Assembly (NCBI GenBank): GCA_035650655.1
Contig: DASRHG010000023.1
Location: 1 to 56,368, forward strand
Length of the DNA: 56,368 nt
Reading direction: 5' to 3'
Origin: DASRHG01 sp035650655
GTDB taxonomy: Bacteria; Desulfobacterota; Binatia; DP-6
Shown here: positions 28,017-37,038 of the stretch, piece after piece
Position numbering within the stretch: position 1 is the stretch's first letter
Layout of the letters: each line of letters begins with the position of its first letter
Made by a program: the position numbers and the translations under genes
The notes under the pieces: model-generated
The model's input: only the letters and a program-made list of their open reading frames with translations
Told to the model about the DNA's origin: nothing
The model's database searches: none

Positions 28017-29747
28017 TCAGGGCGCGTCGTAGACGAGCTTCATGAGGTCCCCGCTGGTGACGAAGCTCGCCGTCCCCGTGTGGGTCGTGAGCACCCGCAC
28101 CCGCACGAGGCCGTTGTTGGCCCCTCGACCGATGTAGCTGGCGGGCGAGGCGATGGTGGCGCTGGTCACGGTGAGGTCGGTCGTGCCGACGTTCGGCACG
28201 AACGATATCTGGTCCCACGCGTTCGCGGTCCACGCCCAGATGAAGAGCGTCTGCGGAGTCGCGCCGAGGGAATCGTTGCCCTCGTAGGTCACCGCCAAGT
28301 TCGCGGCGCCCGCCGGGACGCCGCTGAACTGCCCGTACCAGTCGGTGACGCGAGGGTTTCCCGTGGTCGCCGAGTTGACCTTGTAGTACTTCGCGTCGTC
28401 GAGGCCGAGGTTGGCGACCGTACCGCCGTTCAACGTCCCCACCAGGATCCTCGTCGAGGTCGGGAAGGTGAAGCAGCCGCCGGGCGGGTCGACCCGGAGC
28501 AGCGTCGCCATGCCGCCGAAGCCCTCGTCGAAATTGGTGAACTCGTTCAACGCGTGGCTGTGCCACGGGAAGTACCATTCGCCGCAGACGTTCAGCGACG
28601 CGGTCCCGGTCGGCAGCGTCCCTTTGTAGCCGAGGTACGGGTTGCCGCCGTACCAGGTCACGCCGTTCTTGAACACGAGGCTCCGGTAGTTCGGCTGGGG
28701 CAGCAGCCGCTGGACCGGCGGCCCGTTCGGGTTCCAGTGGTCCTGGTCGTCCCACCTGAGCAGATAGTCCTGGGTCTGGCCGGAGCCGATCGTCTCCCCG
28801 AACCGCTCCGTCGAGGCGGAGGAGGTGCCGGCCGGATCGCGCAGGAGGCGGCCGTCCTGGGCGATCTGACGCAGGTGGTTGCCGTGCGGATGGTACGGAT
28901 GGTTGAGCGCGCCGGCGTTGATCATCCGGATGAGCGCCGGGAGTGGATTCGTGCCGGCGTCGTTCGGCTGGATACGCACGAGCGCGCCGTAGGGCTGGCT
29001 CGGCAGCAGCGCCGAGCCGTTGTCCTGGATCGTGTCGGGAAAGGCGCGCCCGTTCACGGTGAAGTAGCGGTTCCGCAGCTTGGTGAAGTCGTAGGTCGCG
29101 CCCGTCTCGACGGCGTGGTGCAGGTCGGGATCCAGCTCGCTGACGAGGTTCAGGTACTCCCGCGACGGGTCGAACTGCGTCGTTGCGTCGTAGGCGTAGT
29201 TGGCGCCGAGGCTCGGGCGGACGACGAGCGCGCCGTGCAGCCCCATCTCCAGCTGCTTCGCGATGTTCGAGCCGCTCTCGTAGACGTACGTCCCCGGGCT
29301 CGACGCGGCGAAGGTATAGGCCACGGTTCCGTTGGGCGCCGCCTCGCTCGCCAGCAGCCCGGGCGAGCCCCCGATGCTGCTCACGCCCTCCTGACCGGGG
29401 AAGACGATCGACGACGGCTCGGGCAGGGTGTTGCGCAGGTTGACGACGACGGTCTCACCCTGGGTGACGCACAGCACGGGACCGGGGAACTGGAAGGCTC
29501 CGTCGTCCGGCGGGTCGGCGTTCGCATAGCTCCACATGAGGACGTCGTTGCCGTCGGGCGTCGAGATGTGGCCGGCCATGGTCACGAGGTTGAAGGTGTG
29601 GGTCGTGCCCGTGACGGCTCCCGGCGTGCAGACCATGCCGATCTTCGGCGCGCCCGGGGGCAGCGCGTGGCCGCGCCCGGCTCCCAGCAGCGGCGAGCCG
29701 GCTGCCAGTGCGACGACGAGGCCGAGGCGTCGAGTTCTCTGCGTCAT
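28017..29747 (-). CDS. Multicopper oxidase polypeptide carrying the HPxHxHG and HSH half of the ligand set
   Basis: 576 residues with a signal peptide. Cupredoxin features: PGPVLCVTQGETVVVNLRN (domain 1 strand), GTYVYESGSN at about 152 where a His-x-His would be expected but is absent, and MGLHGALVVRP. Ligand motifs appear later: HPYHPHGNH at 283-291 and, after Cys388, WHSH at 395-398 followed by FDEGFGGM. A further beta domain (about 425-576) ends the protein. The set complements the HWHG and HCH set of the oxidase encoded just upstream, suggesting a two-polypeptide enzyme. It is 38 bp downstream of that gene. The substrate is unknown. Confidence 0.85.
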   Translation of the reverse strand: MTQRTRRLGLVVALAAGSPLLGAGRGHALPPGAPKIGMVCTPGAVTGTTHTFNLVTMAGHISTPDGNDVLMWSYANADPPDDGAFQFPGPVLCVTQGETVVVNLRNTLPEPSSIVFPGQEGVSSIGGSPGLLASEAAPNGTVAYTFAASSPGTYVYESGSNIAKQLEMGLHGALVVRPSLGANYAYDATTQFDPSREYLNLVSELDPDLHHAVETGATYDFTKLRNRYFTVNGRAFPDTIQDNGSALLPSQPYGALVRIQPNDAGTNPLPALIRMINAGALNHPYHPHGNHLRQIAQDGRLLRDPAGTSSASTERFGETIGSGQTQDYLLRWDDQDHWNPNGPPVQRLLPQPNYRSLVFKNGVTWYGGNPYLGYKGTLPTGTASLNVCGEWYFPWHSHALNEFTNFDEGFGGMATLLRVDPPGGCFTFPTSTRILVGTLNGGTVANLGLDDAKYYKVNSATTGNPRVTDWYGQFSGVPAGAANLAVTYEGNDSLGATPQTLFIWAWTANAWDQISFVPNVGTTDLTVTSATIASPASYIGRGANNGLVRVRVLTTHTGTASFVTSGDLMKLVYDAP

Positions 29748-29785
29748 CGTGGCCGTCCTTCGTCCGGCGGGACGTCACCCGCGGC

Positions 29786-31066
29786 TCAGCTGTGGATCTG
29801 GCTCACGGCCGTCTGGGCGGGCAGTGTGTCGCGGTACACCCGCACCTCGGTCATCATCCCGCCGGGGCCGGGGGCACCTCCGTTCGACAGCCGGCGCCAG
29901 TCGCGGTTCTTGAAGTAGTAGACGTTGTAGGTGCCCCTGCCGTCCGATCCGGATGGCGCGAGCGGGTCGTACGGCGGCGCATCGAACAGGACGTCGCGCG
30001 CTTCCCCCGGTCCGATGTACAGCGTGTTCGTCCAGTAGGACGTGTCGACGCTGCCGTTGCGCAGCAGCGAGGCGTCCTGTCCGATGACGTGCATCGGGAT
30101 CCCCGGCAGCTGCATCGCATGCTGCTGGTAGCCGAGATTGGCGAGCCGCAGCAGGATCCGCTCGCCTGGGTTCGCCTGGACCAGGGACGAGATGGGCTGG
30201 CTCTTGTCGCTCGTGCCGTAGTTCGGGTTCACCGTGGTGATTCCCGATGACGTCGTCGCATCGTCGTGCGGCTTCACCGTGTCGGGATACGTGCGGCCAT
30301 TGAGGGTGAACCACTGTGGAGCGTAGTCGGTGGGGATGCTCTCCTGGATGTCCCGGTCGCCGTCGTGGAACCCCGACCACACCTCGTTCAGCAGGATCGC
30401 GAAGTGGCGGTCGTACCCCGTCGAGCCGTCGCCGTCGTTGTAGGCGAACTTGGTGAACGTCCTTCCCCCGACGTTCATTGCGGTACCGTCCTGGAGCGGC
30501 CGCACCAAGACGATCGAGACCATGCCCATCTGGACGTGCTCGACGTCCTCGAAGTGGCAGTGGTACATGTAGGTGCCTTCGCGGTGCGGGCGGTAGAAGT
30601 ACGTGAGCTGCTTCCCGATCGGCACCGCGACCGACACCTCCGGGACCCCGTCGTTGAGCGGCGACGGGAGATCGAAGCCGTGCCAGTGGATCGTGTGGGA
30701 GTCGGTCAAGTCCGGGCGCTGGACCAGGCCGAGGTTCGTCAACGTGATCTTGATGTCGTCATTCTGCTTCACGTCGATGATCGGCGCCGTGTGCTGGGCG
30801 TGCCCCTTGTAGGTCGCGATGAGCTGGCTCGGGCTCGCGGCGGGATCGACGGGGATGAACCCGAAGACGTAGAGCGGGTCGGTTTCGCGGCCCGGCACGG
30901 TGATGTAACCGTCGGTCGCGGCGAGCGCGAGCGTGGTGGTGGCCGCGTGGGCCTTCGCAACCGGCCCCCCGGAGCCGAGGCCGCTGCCGACCGCAACCGT
31001 CACGACCACACCCAGCCAGCTCGCTCGGACGCCGCGCCGGCGCGTCGAGCTCATCCGGTCTCCCAT
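29786..31066 (-). CDS. Multicopper oxidase polypeptide carrying the HWHG and HCH-H-M half of the ligand set
   Basis: 426 residues with a long Arg-containing signal region (RRRGVRASWLGVVVTVAV), possibly a Tat-type export signal but without a perfect SRRxFLK. The first cupredoxin domain has HTIHWHG at 124-130 and YHCHFEDVEHVQM at 168-180: the trinuclear-site HWH and HCH pairs plus the type 1 Cys170/His177/Met ligands, as in two-domain laccases. The second domain (NPGERILLRLANLGYQQHAMQLPG) lacks the usual HxxHxHG. The partner downstream supplies that motif. It follows the giant secreted protein by 40 bp in the same operon. Confidence 0.88.
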   Translation of the reverse strand: MGDRMSSTRRRGVRASWLGVVVTVAVGSGLGSGGPVAKAHAATTTLALAATDGYITVPGRETDPLYVFGFIPVDPAASPSQLIATYKGHAQHTAPIIDVKQNDDIKITLTNLGLVQRPDLTDSHTIHWHGFDLPSPLNDGVPEVSVAVPIGKQLTYFYRPHREGTYMYHCHFEDVEHVQMGMVSIVLVRPLQDGTAMNVGGRTFTKFAYNDGDGSTGYDRHFAILLNEVWSGFHDGDRDIQESIPTDYAPQWFTLNGRTYPDTVKPHDDATTSSGITTVNPNYGTSDKSQPISSLVQANPGERILLRLANLGYQQHAMQLPGIPMHVIGQDASLLRNGSVDTSYWTNTLYIGPGEARDVLFDAPPYDPLAPSGSDGRGTYNVYYFKNRDWRRLSNGGAPGPGGMMTEVRVYRDTLPAQTAVSQIHS

Positions 31067-31106
31067 GGCGTCCTCCTTCCGAGGAATGTCGGCGCGAGGT
31101 CCTCGT

Positions 31107-34100
31107 TCACGGCGTGCGCACCGACTCGTCGGCCCCGAGATCCCACAGGCTGTTCAAACGCCCGGTGAGCTGGATCGGCCGGCTGTCGCCGTCGTAGTCG
31201 ATCGTCGGCGCCGCGATTCCACCGCCCGTGCACGCGCCCGCGTTGGGCGGCACCGGCGTATTGGAGCAACGCACGCCGCGGTCGATCACCTGCGAGGCGA
31301 CGGCCGCGGCGAGCCGCGCGGCGAGCCCGGCCGGCAGGGCGATGTGGTAGTCGCCGGTGAGCCCGACCGGCGGGTCGGCCCCGGTGATCGTGACCGCCGC
31401 CGCCTGCGGGTCGAGCCGCGAGCCGGACACCGTGAGCTGGAGGGTGAACGGCGTCACGAAGCTCGGGTCGGCGCCGATGACGTTTCCCTGGCCTCCCGGC
31501 AGGGGACGCGGCACCCCGTCCGGACCGAGGATCTGGCCGTTGGTCAGGTCGGAGTAACGCGGGGTGAAGGTGTCGGCGTTGTTCGCCGTCCCGAAGACCT
31601 CGAAGTCGATGAACCCTTGGCTGACGAGGGTCGCGCCGGGGCCGGGCTGGCTCAAGGTGAAGGCTTCGTTGTTCCAGAAGATGTTGTTGAACAGCGCCAC
31701 CGGGTTGGAGAAGTCGGAAGCACCCGCCGGCAGCAGCGCCTGAAGCAGCGGATCGTTCGCCTCCGAGACGAGGCCGGCGGCGTGCGGCGTCCCTCCCGAG
31801 CTCTCGCCAGTGGCGGTGGAGACGTTGTTGGCGATCGTGTTGTTGATGATCGCCACGTTCAGCGCGTCTTCGAGCGTGATGGCCCCGCCGAGGTCGGCGG
31901 CCCCGTTGTCGACGATCATGTTGTTGCGGACGTTGATCGCGGCCCCGGGGACGACGGGCTCACCGACGTCCTTCACGCCGTCGCCGTTCAGATCCGCCCA
32001 GGTGAGCGCGTCGGCGACGAAGATGCCGCCGCCATCGTCACCACTGTAGTTGCTCTGGATCAGGTTGCGGTCGACGTCGACGGTGCCGGTGCCGTCGCCC
32101 AGGCCGCCGCCGACCGGCAGCTCGGTCTGGATCGCGATCCCCGCGCCGGAATCGACCGACTCGTTGTAGTAGATCCGGTTGTCGTGGATGCTGCCGCCGG
32201 GGCTGAGGCCCCAGTGCGAGATGCCAGCGCCGTACTCGGCACCGAAGTTCGCGCAGACGACGCTGTCCGCGACCTCGTAGGCGTTGGAGCCGTAGAAGAT
32301 CCCGATGCCGCCCGAGCGGGCCATCCCGCCGTTGCCGATCAGGCGATTCCTGCCGATCCGCACGTTCCAGTTGTGGCTGTCGTGGCTGTACGGCTGGCCG
32401 AGACCGATGCCGCCGGCAAAGGTTCCGGCGTTGTTCTCGAGGACGTTGTTGGTGATCTGGAGGTTGTTGGCGTGGGCCTGCAGCTGGATGCCGCCGGCAC
32501 CCTCGCCCCGGCCGGTCGTGAGGCCGAGGCCGTCGATGCGGGCGGCGCTCAGGAATCGCTCCCGTCGGGTGCTGCCGACGAGGTCGTAGGCCGTCGGGGA
32601 CTGGGCGAGGACCGTGATGTCGGCGCCGCGGAGCACCGGGCGCGTCGCATCGACGCCGGCGTACGGCGCATGCGCCGCGATCGTCGCATCGTAGGCCATG
32701 GCGTTCTGCGCGAAGAAGCGGCCGTCGATGACGGAGCCGCTCACGTCGAAGCGCGGATCTTCGGGCGCACGCGACTGGAGCTCGTGCGCGCCGACGATGC
32801 CGCCGGGTCCGAGGCCCTGCAGCTTGAGCGGCTTCCAGAGGATCACGTTCTCGTCGTAGACGCCGGGCGACAGCACGAGCAGGCTGCCCGGCGCGGCGGC
32901 GTCGACCGCGTCCTGGATGGCGTGCGGGCTCGTCCCGGGTGGCGGCACCTGGACGACGGGCGGGTTGTAGCCCCGGCCGAGCACGTGGATGGTGATTCCG
33001 TTGACGCTCGAGAGGCCACCATTCGCATTCGCGCTGATGATGGCGAGCTGCTTCGGCCCGGCGGTGATCACCGGCACGCTTATGACGATCCTGTCCGGGG
33101 TTCCCTGCGTCCAGCTCACGATGCCGCCGTTGGAGCGCGTGAGCGTCGCGACGTCACCGCTGAACTGGTCAGTGAGCGTGACCCGGCCACCCTGCATCCC
33201 CGCCGGACCCGCGCTGCCGATGAAGTCGGCGAGGATGGTGATCCGCCGGCCGGCGCCGGTGTCGCTCGCGCGCACGTACGGTCTCGAGACCTGGAGCAGC
33301 TCCGGCCGGGGCTCGACGGCGGGATCCTGGCAGCCGGCGCCCGACATCGGAACGAGCGGCGTGTCGAGCTGGGTCGTCATCCCGGGCCACACGTCCCACA
33401 CCGTCGTCTGGGATCGCAGGTTGGGGTTGTAGCCGTCGTTGGGACGTTCTCTCGTGCCGGGGTCGTTCACCTTGACGAGATACATGCCCGGGCAGGGTCC
33501 CTGCGGAATCGGGCAGTTGAGCGTCTCGGTCGAGGGCAGGAGCGCCTCGTAGGTGCCTTCGGGGCTGGTGTAGACGGTCGTGAAGAGCCGCCAGTTGTCG
33601 GGGGTGTAGGGGCTTCCGGGCGTCGGGGGCACGGTGTCCACGCGCTGGTAGATGCCGATCGGGATGCCGCCGATCGGGCGCGCCTCGCCGTACCAGACCG
33701 ACTGCGGGTTGCGCTCGAAGAAGATGTCGTCGGTGACGAGCCCGACGAGGCGGCCGGGCTGCTCGACGTCGACGCCGGTCGGGAAGTTGGTCATGAGATG
33801 GAAGTCGGCGTTGGCGTTCTGCCCCTGCTGCAGCACGACGCGCCGCTTGTCGCACAGCGGGGCGTGCGCGCCGGTCTGTCCGAAGTACGGGCTCCGCTCG
33901 GTGAGCGTCGACTGGTCGATGACGTGGTCGTCACCGGCGCAGGGCGGCGGCGGGATGGCGGGGACGAACACGTTGCCGAGGTCGACGTTGACGTCCTCCT
34001 CCTTGACGGGCCGGTAGAGGCATCCGCTCGGTCCGGCGCTCCCGAGACCTCCCGACACGTTCTTGAATCCGTTGTCGTTGGGGGGGTTGCAGGGGCGGGT

Positions 34101-36242
34101 GTCGCTCGGATCGGCCGGCATGATCGCGTGCGTGACGTAGGTGCCGGCGACGAGCGGCCGGGTCGCCTCGTGGGCGGTGTGATCGGCGTTCCAGCACGGG
34201 GCGGTGTCCGGGTCGGGTGCAGCCTCGTCGAACCCGTCGGGGCAGTAGTCGGCGAAGGCGTAGCCGCCGTCGAAGGCGCCGTCCTTCGTCTGATTTCCGG
34301 TCGCCGGCACCTCGAGGCAGGCCGGGCCGATCTGCGGATTGAGCTGCGCGCTCACGTCGTTGCCGGAGGCGTCCCGCACCGCGCAGCCTTCGGCGTAGAC
34401 GTCGGGAGCGGTCGGCGGCGTCCCCTGCGGGTGCTTCCACTTGTCGGTCACGTACTTGTTGAGGATCACGCCCTGTTCGGACTCGAGGTAGACCGTCACG
34501 CCGGGCATGCCCGGCTCGTAGTCCTCGCTCGCTTGGAAGCGGGCGTCGAACTCGTTGCGCGTCGTGGTGAGGAATGTGATGCCGACGATCTGCATCCCCT
34601 CGATCTGGCCCGTGTCCGGGTTGCGGGCGTAGTCGTACTTGCCCCAGTCGACCCAGCTGCGGTGGCCCTCGGTCACGAGCTGGTTCGTCAAGAGCGCGCC
34701 GCCGAGCGCGGTCGGCACGGGCGTCACGATGCCCGGATCGTGCTCGTCGTGGACGGACGCCCCGGTCACGCCGAAGCGGCTGAAGCCCTGCTCGCCGATG
34801 AACCACCTGCCGAGCGGACCACCCTCGGCCGTCGGGTACTCGTAGTAGCCGTCGGGCCCGGTGACCGTCGACTCCTTGATCGTGCCGTCCCGCCAACGCA
34901 GGTCGACGTCGGTGTTCGGGATGACCGGCTCCCCCGGGTCCATGACGCCGTTCAGGTTCAGGTCCTTGTAGACGTAGCCGCCCAGCCAGCCGAACCAGCG
35001 CGAGACGCCGATGCCGACGTTGCCGAGGGGGTCGATCTCGTTGACGTCGACGGTCTCGCCCTCGGCCACCGTGACGCGCGTCAAGCGGATGATGTAGCTC
35101 AGCTGCTCGTCCCAGATCGCCATGTTGTAGGCGCCGGCCGGCACGCCCTGGATGTCGAAGTTGCCTGCCGAATCGCCCCGGCCGGCGTAGACGAGTCGAT
35201 CCGTCGAGGCGTCGGAGAGCGCCACGAACGGGTCCTGCACGGGCTCGCCCAGCGTCAGCACCTCGAAGGGCGGCCAGCCCTGCCAGTTGCGCGCCGTGCC
35301 CGTGATCGCACCCGCGCCGCCGGCGGCGAAGCCCGTCGGGGCGCAGATGAAGCCGAACCAGAAGGCGGTGCGGACGTTCGGCGGCTGCCAGAGCTGCAGG
35401 CCCGGCGACTCGGTCCCGTCGCTGCCCTCTTCGATCCCGGCCTGCAGGCTGAACCCACCCTCGATCGTCGTCGTCTGGTACCACTGGCTGTCCGGATTAT
35501 CGTTGCAGGGCCCCGGCGGCGGATGGACGTCGATGAAGTAGGTGGCCGGACCGAGGTTCTCGACCTCGACGAACCCGTCGGCGTTGGTCAGGCAGATGCC
35601 GCCGCACAGCGGGGCGTTGTGATAGTCGACCGTGACCTCGTTGCGCGTTTGCTCCTCCAGCCCGATCTGGAAGCCGCCCAACCCTGCCTCTTCGTCGTCC
35701 GGAGCGCCGTTCGTCCAGGCGTTGTCTTCGAACACGAAGACGCGGATCTTCCCGAGCGGCAGCGGATGGGCGTCGCTCGCCTCGGTCAAATCGATCCGCA
35801 CCGCCCCCGCGTCCTGCGGCAGCGTGACGTGCTTGCCCCACATCTTGTGGTCGGGGGCGCGGACGGTGACGAGGTAGCGGCCGTCCGGCAGCGTCACCGT
35901 GGTCCGGGACTGGTCACCCTCGGCGACGATCGGGCTGTTGCTTTCGGTCGTCAGCCAGGTGGGGAACGGATCGCTCGGCTGCCGCGTCGCGCGATCGATG
36001 AAGCGGCTGTTGTCGACGTTGACGATGTACGTGAAGCGCGGGAGCGCACTTCCCGAGACCAGGTCGCGGGCGTCGACGGTCACCGTGGCTGCCGACGCGC
36101 CGCGGCCCGCGCCACCGATCCACAACAAGCCTCCGAGCAGGACGACCGAGAGGACGCTATGGCGCCGGAAGCACCGCCGACCGGACTCGACGCTCGCCGC
36201 CCGCCGGGTCGGGCGGCGCGTGGCGCTCTCCCACCGTTCCAT
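31107..36242 (-). CDS. Giant secreted SdrD-like / IPT / parallel beta-helix protein
   Basis: 1711 residues. Start ATG 36242 is chosen because AAAGGGGAA (complement of 36248-36256) sits just upstream and a signal peptide follows (VLSVVLLGGLLWIGGAGRGASA). Residues up to about 900 hold repeated carboxypeptidase-regulatory/SdrD-like beta domains (DLNLNGVMDPGEPVIPNTDV; TVTLPDGRYLV; GADEEAGL-type Ca-binding acid runs). Next comes an IPT/TIG-like domain (about 1060-1150), then a right-handed beta-helix (SPHAIQDAVDAAAPGSLLVL, NNLQITNNVLENNAG, NVAIINNTIANN) to about 1620. The end (YDGDSRPIQLTGRLNSLWDLGADE) matches parallel-helix proteins. No membrane anchor is visible. It is the first gene of the multicopper-oxidase operon, probably an extracellular scaffold or matrix protein. 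Confidence 0.88.
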   Translation of the reverse strand: MERWESATRRPTRRAASVESGRRCFRRHSVLSVVLLGGLLWIGGAGRGASAATVTVDARDLVSGSALPRFTYIVNVDNSRFIDRATRQPSDPFPTWLTTESNSPIVAEGDQSRTTVTLPDGRYLVTVRAPDHKMWGKHVTLPQDAGAVRIDLTEASDAHPLPLGKIRVFVFEDNAWTNGAPDDEEAGLGGFQIGLEEQTRNEVTVDYHNAPLCGGICLTNADGFVEVENLGPATYFIDVHPPPGPCNDNPDSQWYQTTTIEGGFSLQAGIEEGSDGTESPGLQLWQPPNVRTAFWFGFICAPTGFAAGGAGAITGTARNWQGWPPFEVLTLGEPVQDPFVALSDASTDRLVYAGRGDSAGNFDIQGVPAGAYNMAIWDEQLSYIIRLTRVTVAEGETVDVNEIDPLGNVGIGVSRWFGWLGGYVYKDLNLNGVMDPGEPVIPNTDVDLRWRDGTIKESTVTGPDGYYEYPTAEGGPLGRWFIGEQGFSRFGVTGASVHDEHDPGIVTPVPTALGGALLTNQLVTEGHRSWVDWGKYDYARNPDTGQIEGMQIVGITFLTTTRNEFDARFQASEDYEPGMPGVTVYLESEQGVILNKYVTDKWKHPQGTPPTAPDVYAEGCAVRDASGNDVSAQLNPQIGPACLEVPATGNQTKDGAFDGGYAFADYCPDGFDEAAPDPDTAPCWNADHTAHEATRPLVAGTYVTHAIMPADPSDTRPCNPPNDNGFKNVSGGLGSAGPSGCLYRPVKEEDVNVDLGNVFVPAIPPPPCAGDDHVIDQSTLTERSPYFGQTGAHAPLCDKRRVVLQQGQNANADFHLMTNFPTGVDVEQPGRLVGLVTDDIFFERNPQSVWYGEARPIGGIPIGIYQRVDTVPPTPGSPYTPDNWRLFTTVYTSPEGTYEALLPSTETLNCPIPQGPCPGMYLVKVNDPGTRERPNDGYNPNLRSQTTVWDVWPGMTTQLDTPLVPMSGAGCQDPAVEPRPELLQVSRPYVRASDTGAGRRITILADFIGSAGPAGMQGGRVTLTDQFSGDVATLTRSNGGIVSWTQGTPDRIVISVPVITAGPKQLAIISANANGGLSSVNGITIHVLGRGYNPPVVQVPPPGTSPHAIQDAVDAAAPGSLLVLSPGVYDENVILWKPLKLQGLGPGGIVGAHELQSRAPEDPRFDVSGSVIDGRFFAQNAMAYDATIAAHAPYAGVDATRPVLRGADITVLAQSPTAYDLVGSTRRERFLSAARIDGLGLTTGRGEGAGGIQLQAHANNLQITNNVLENNAGTFAGGIGLGQPYSHDSHNWNVRIGRNRLIGNGGMARSGGIGIFYGSNAYEVADSVVCANFGAEYGAGISHWGLSPGGSIHDNRIYYNESVDSGAGIAIQTELPVGGGLGDGTGTVDVDRNLIQSNYSGDDGGGIFVADALTWADLNGDGVKDVGEPVVPGAAINVRNNMIVDNGAADLGGAITLEDALNVAIINNTIANNVSTATGESSGGTPHAAGLVSEANDPLLQALLPAGASDFSNPVALFNNIFWNNEAFTLSQPGPGATLVSQGFIDFEVFGTANNADTFTPRYSDLTNGQILGPDGVPRPLPGGQGNVIGADPSFVTPFTLQLTVSGSRLDPQAAAVTITGADPPVGLTGDYHIALPAGLAARLAAAVASQVIDRGVRCSNTPVPPNAGACTGGGIAAPTIDYDGDSRPIQLTGRLNSLWDLGADESVRTP

Positions 36243-37038
36243 CCGACTTCCCCTTTCTCGTTCGCACGTTGACCGCGTCGCGGCGTTCGATTGTCGAGAG
36301 GGTCCAGCCGTGCGCCAGGCGAATCGCCGAGATCGCCAACGGACGAGCGCGATGGACCGCTGGCGATGGTCCTGGCTCACACGGGGAGGTTGGAGGTGCG
36401 GTTGACGACGTGATCTCGCGGCGGCGAAGGGCGGTAGTCGCTTCGAGCCGGCCACGCGGAGGAGCGAGCTGAGAGGCGTGGGATGGCGGCATCGCGTCGC
36501 TCGTCGATCGTGTACGCGACGCCTAATCGTTCCCGCACCGCCACACACTCCCGCCATGTAGTGCCTTAGCTAGCTAGTAAGCGTGACCGTGGTCGAATAA
36601 TCGGCCGAGGGGACTCGAGCTGTCAGGAGCAGAAGAGCGCCACAGGGCAGACGGTCGCCGCGACCTTCGTCGAGACGGTCGTGAGGGAGCCTCCCGCTCC
36701 CCACCGCGCCAAGCAGCAGCCCCCCGGCCGCCGCCGCGCCTGTCACGTCCGGCCCGAGCAGCAGATCCGAGACGGAGCTCCCTCGGGCTCGCCGGCGTCT
36801 CCGAGGCTCTCATCGAGCCCGCCCTCGGGGCGGCCGCCGCTGGCGCCGCAGTCGACAACATCCTGGATGCGCACCCGATACCGGAGAAATGTGCCGGAAC
36901 ACCCGGTCTGGGGGACGCGGACGCCGTCGCAGAGGACATCCTCGGCGGAAACGGGTCGTTCGGCCTCCCGCTCCGTGCCGCGCTCGGCGGCGAGCTCGGC
37001 GATCGGTCCCGACGGAGCGCTCTACCGGGCGGCGGTTC
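36243..37038. other. 796-bp intergenic region upstream of the copper-oxidase operon
   Basis: No gene I can support. It lies between the start of the giant secreted protein and the end of the porin, both minus strand, so it should contain the operon promoter and possibly the terminator of the porin transcript. Short open frames exist on both strands. One minus frame at about 36770-37020 reads EDVLCDGVRVPQTGCSG but has no start codon, and a plus frame over the same bases has similar third-position GC. Neither matches a family known to me. A low-GC palindromic patch at 36565-36581 stands out. Confidence 0.5.
36565..36581. promoter_or_regulatory. AT-rich palindromic patch, candidate operator/promoter element
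   Basis: The bases CTTAGCTAGCTAGTAAG contain the perfect 10-bp palindrome TAGCTAGCTA with partly matching CTTA/TAAG flanks, in a region otherwise above 65% GC. It lies about 320 bp upstream of the giant-protein start on the template side. No clear -35/-10 or -24/-12 pair could be set around it. A metal-responsive repressor site is one idea; chance is another. Confidence 0.25.

Noticed and set aside
30933..36272. A 1779-codon plus-strand frame over the giant secreted protein
   Set aside because: Valine/Asp/Arg-rich shadow without signal peptide or domains; the minus frame has a signal peptide, ribosome site and recognisable beta domains.
36770..37020. Minus-strand frame with EDVLCDGVRVPQTGCSG
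   Set aside because: No start codon, third-position GC no better than in the opposite frame, no known family.
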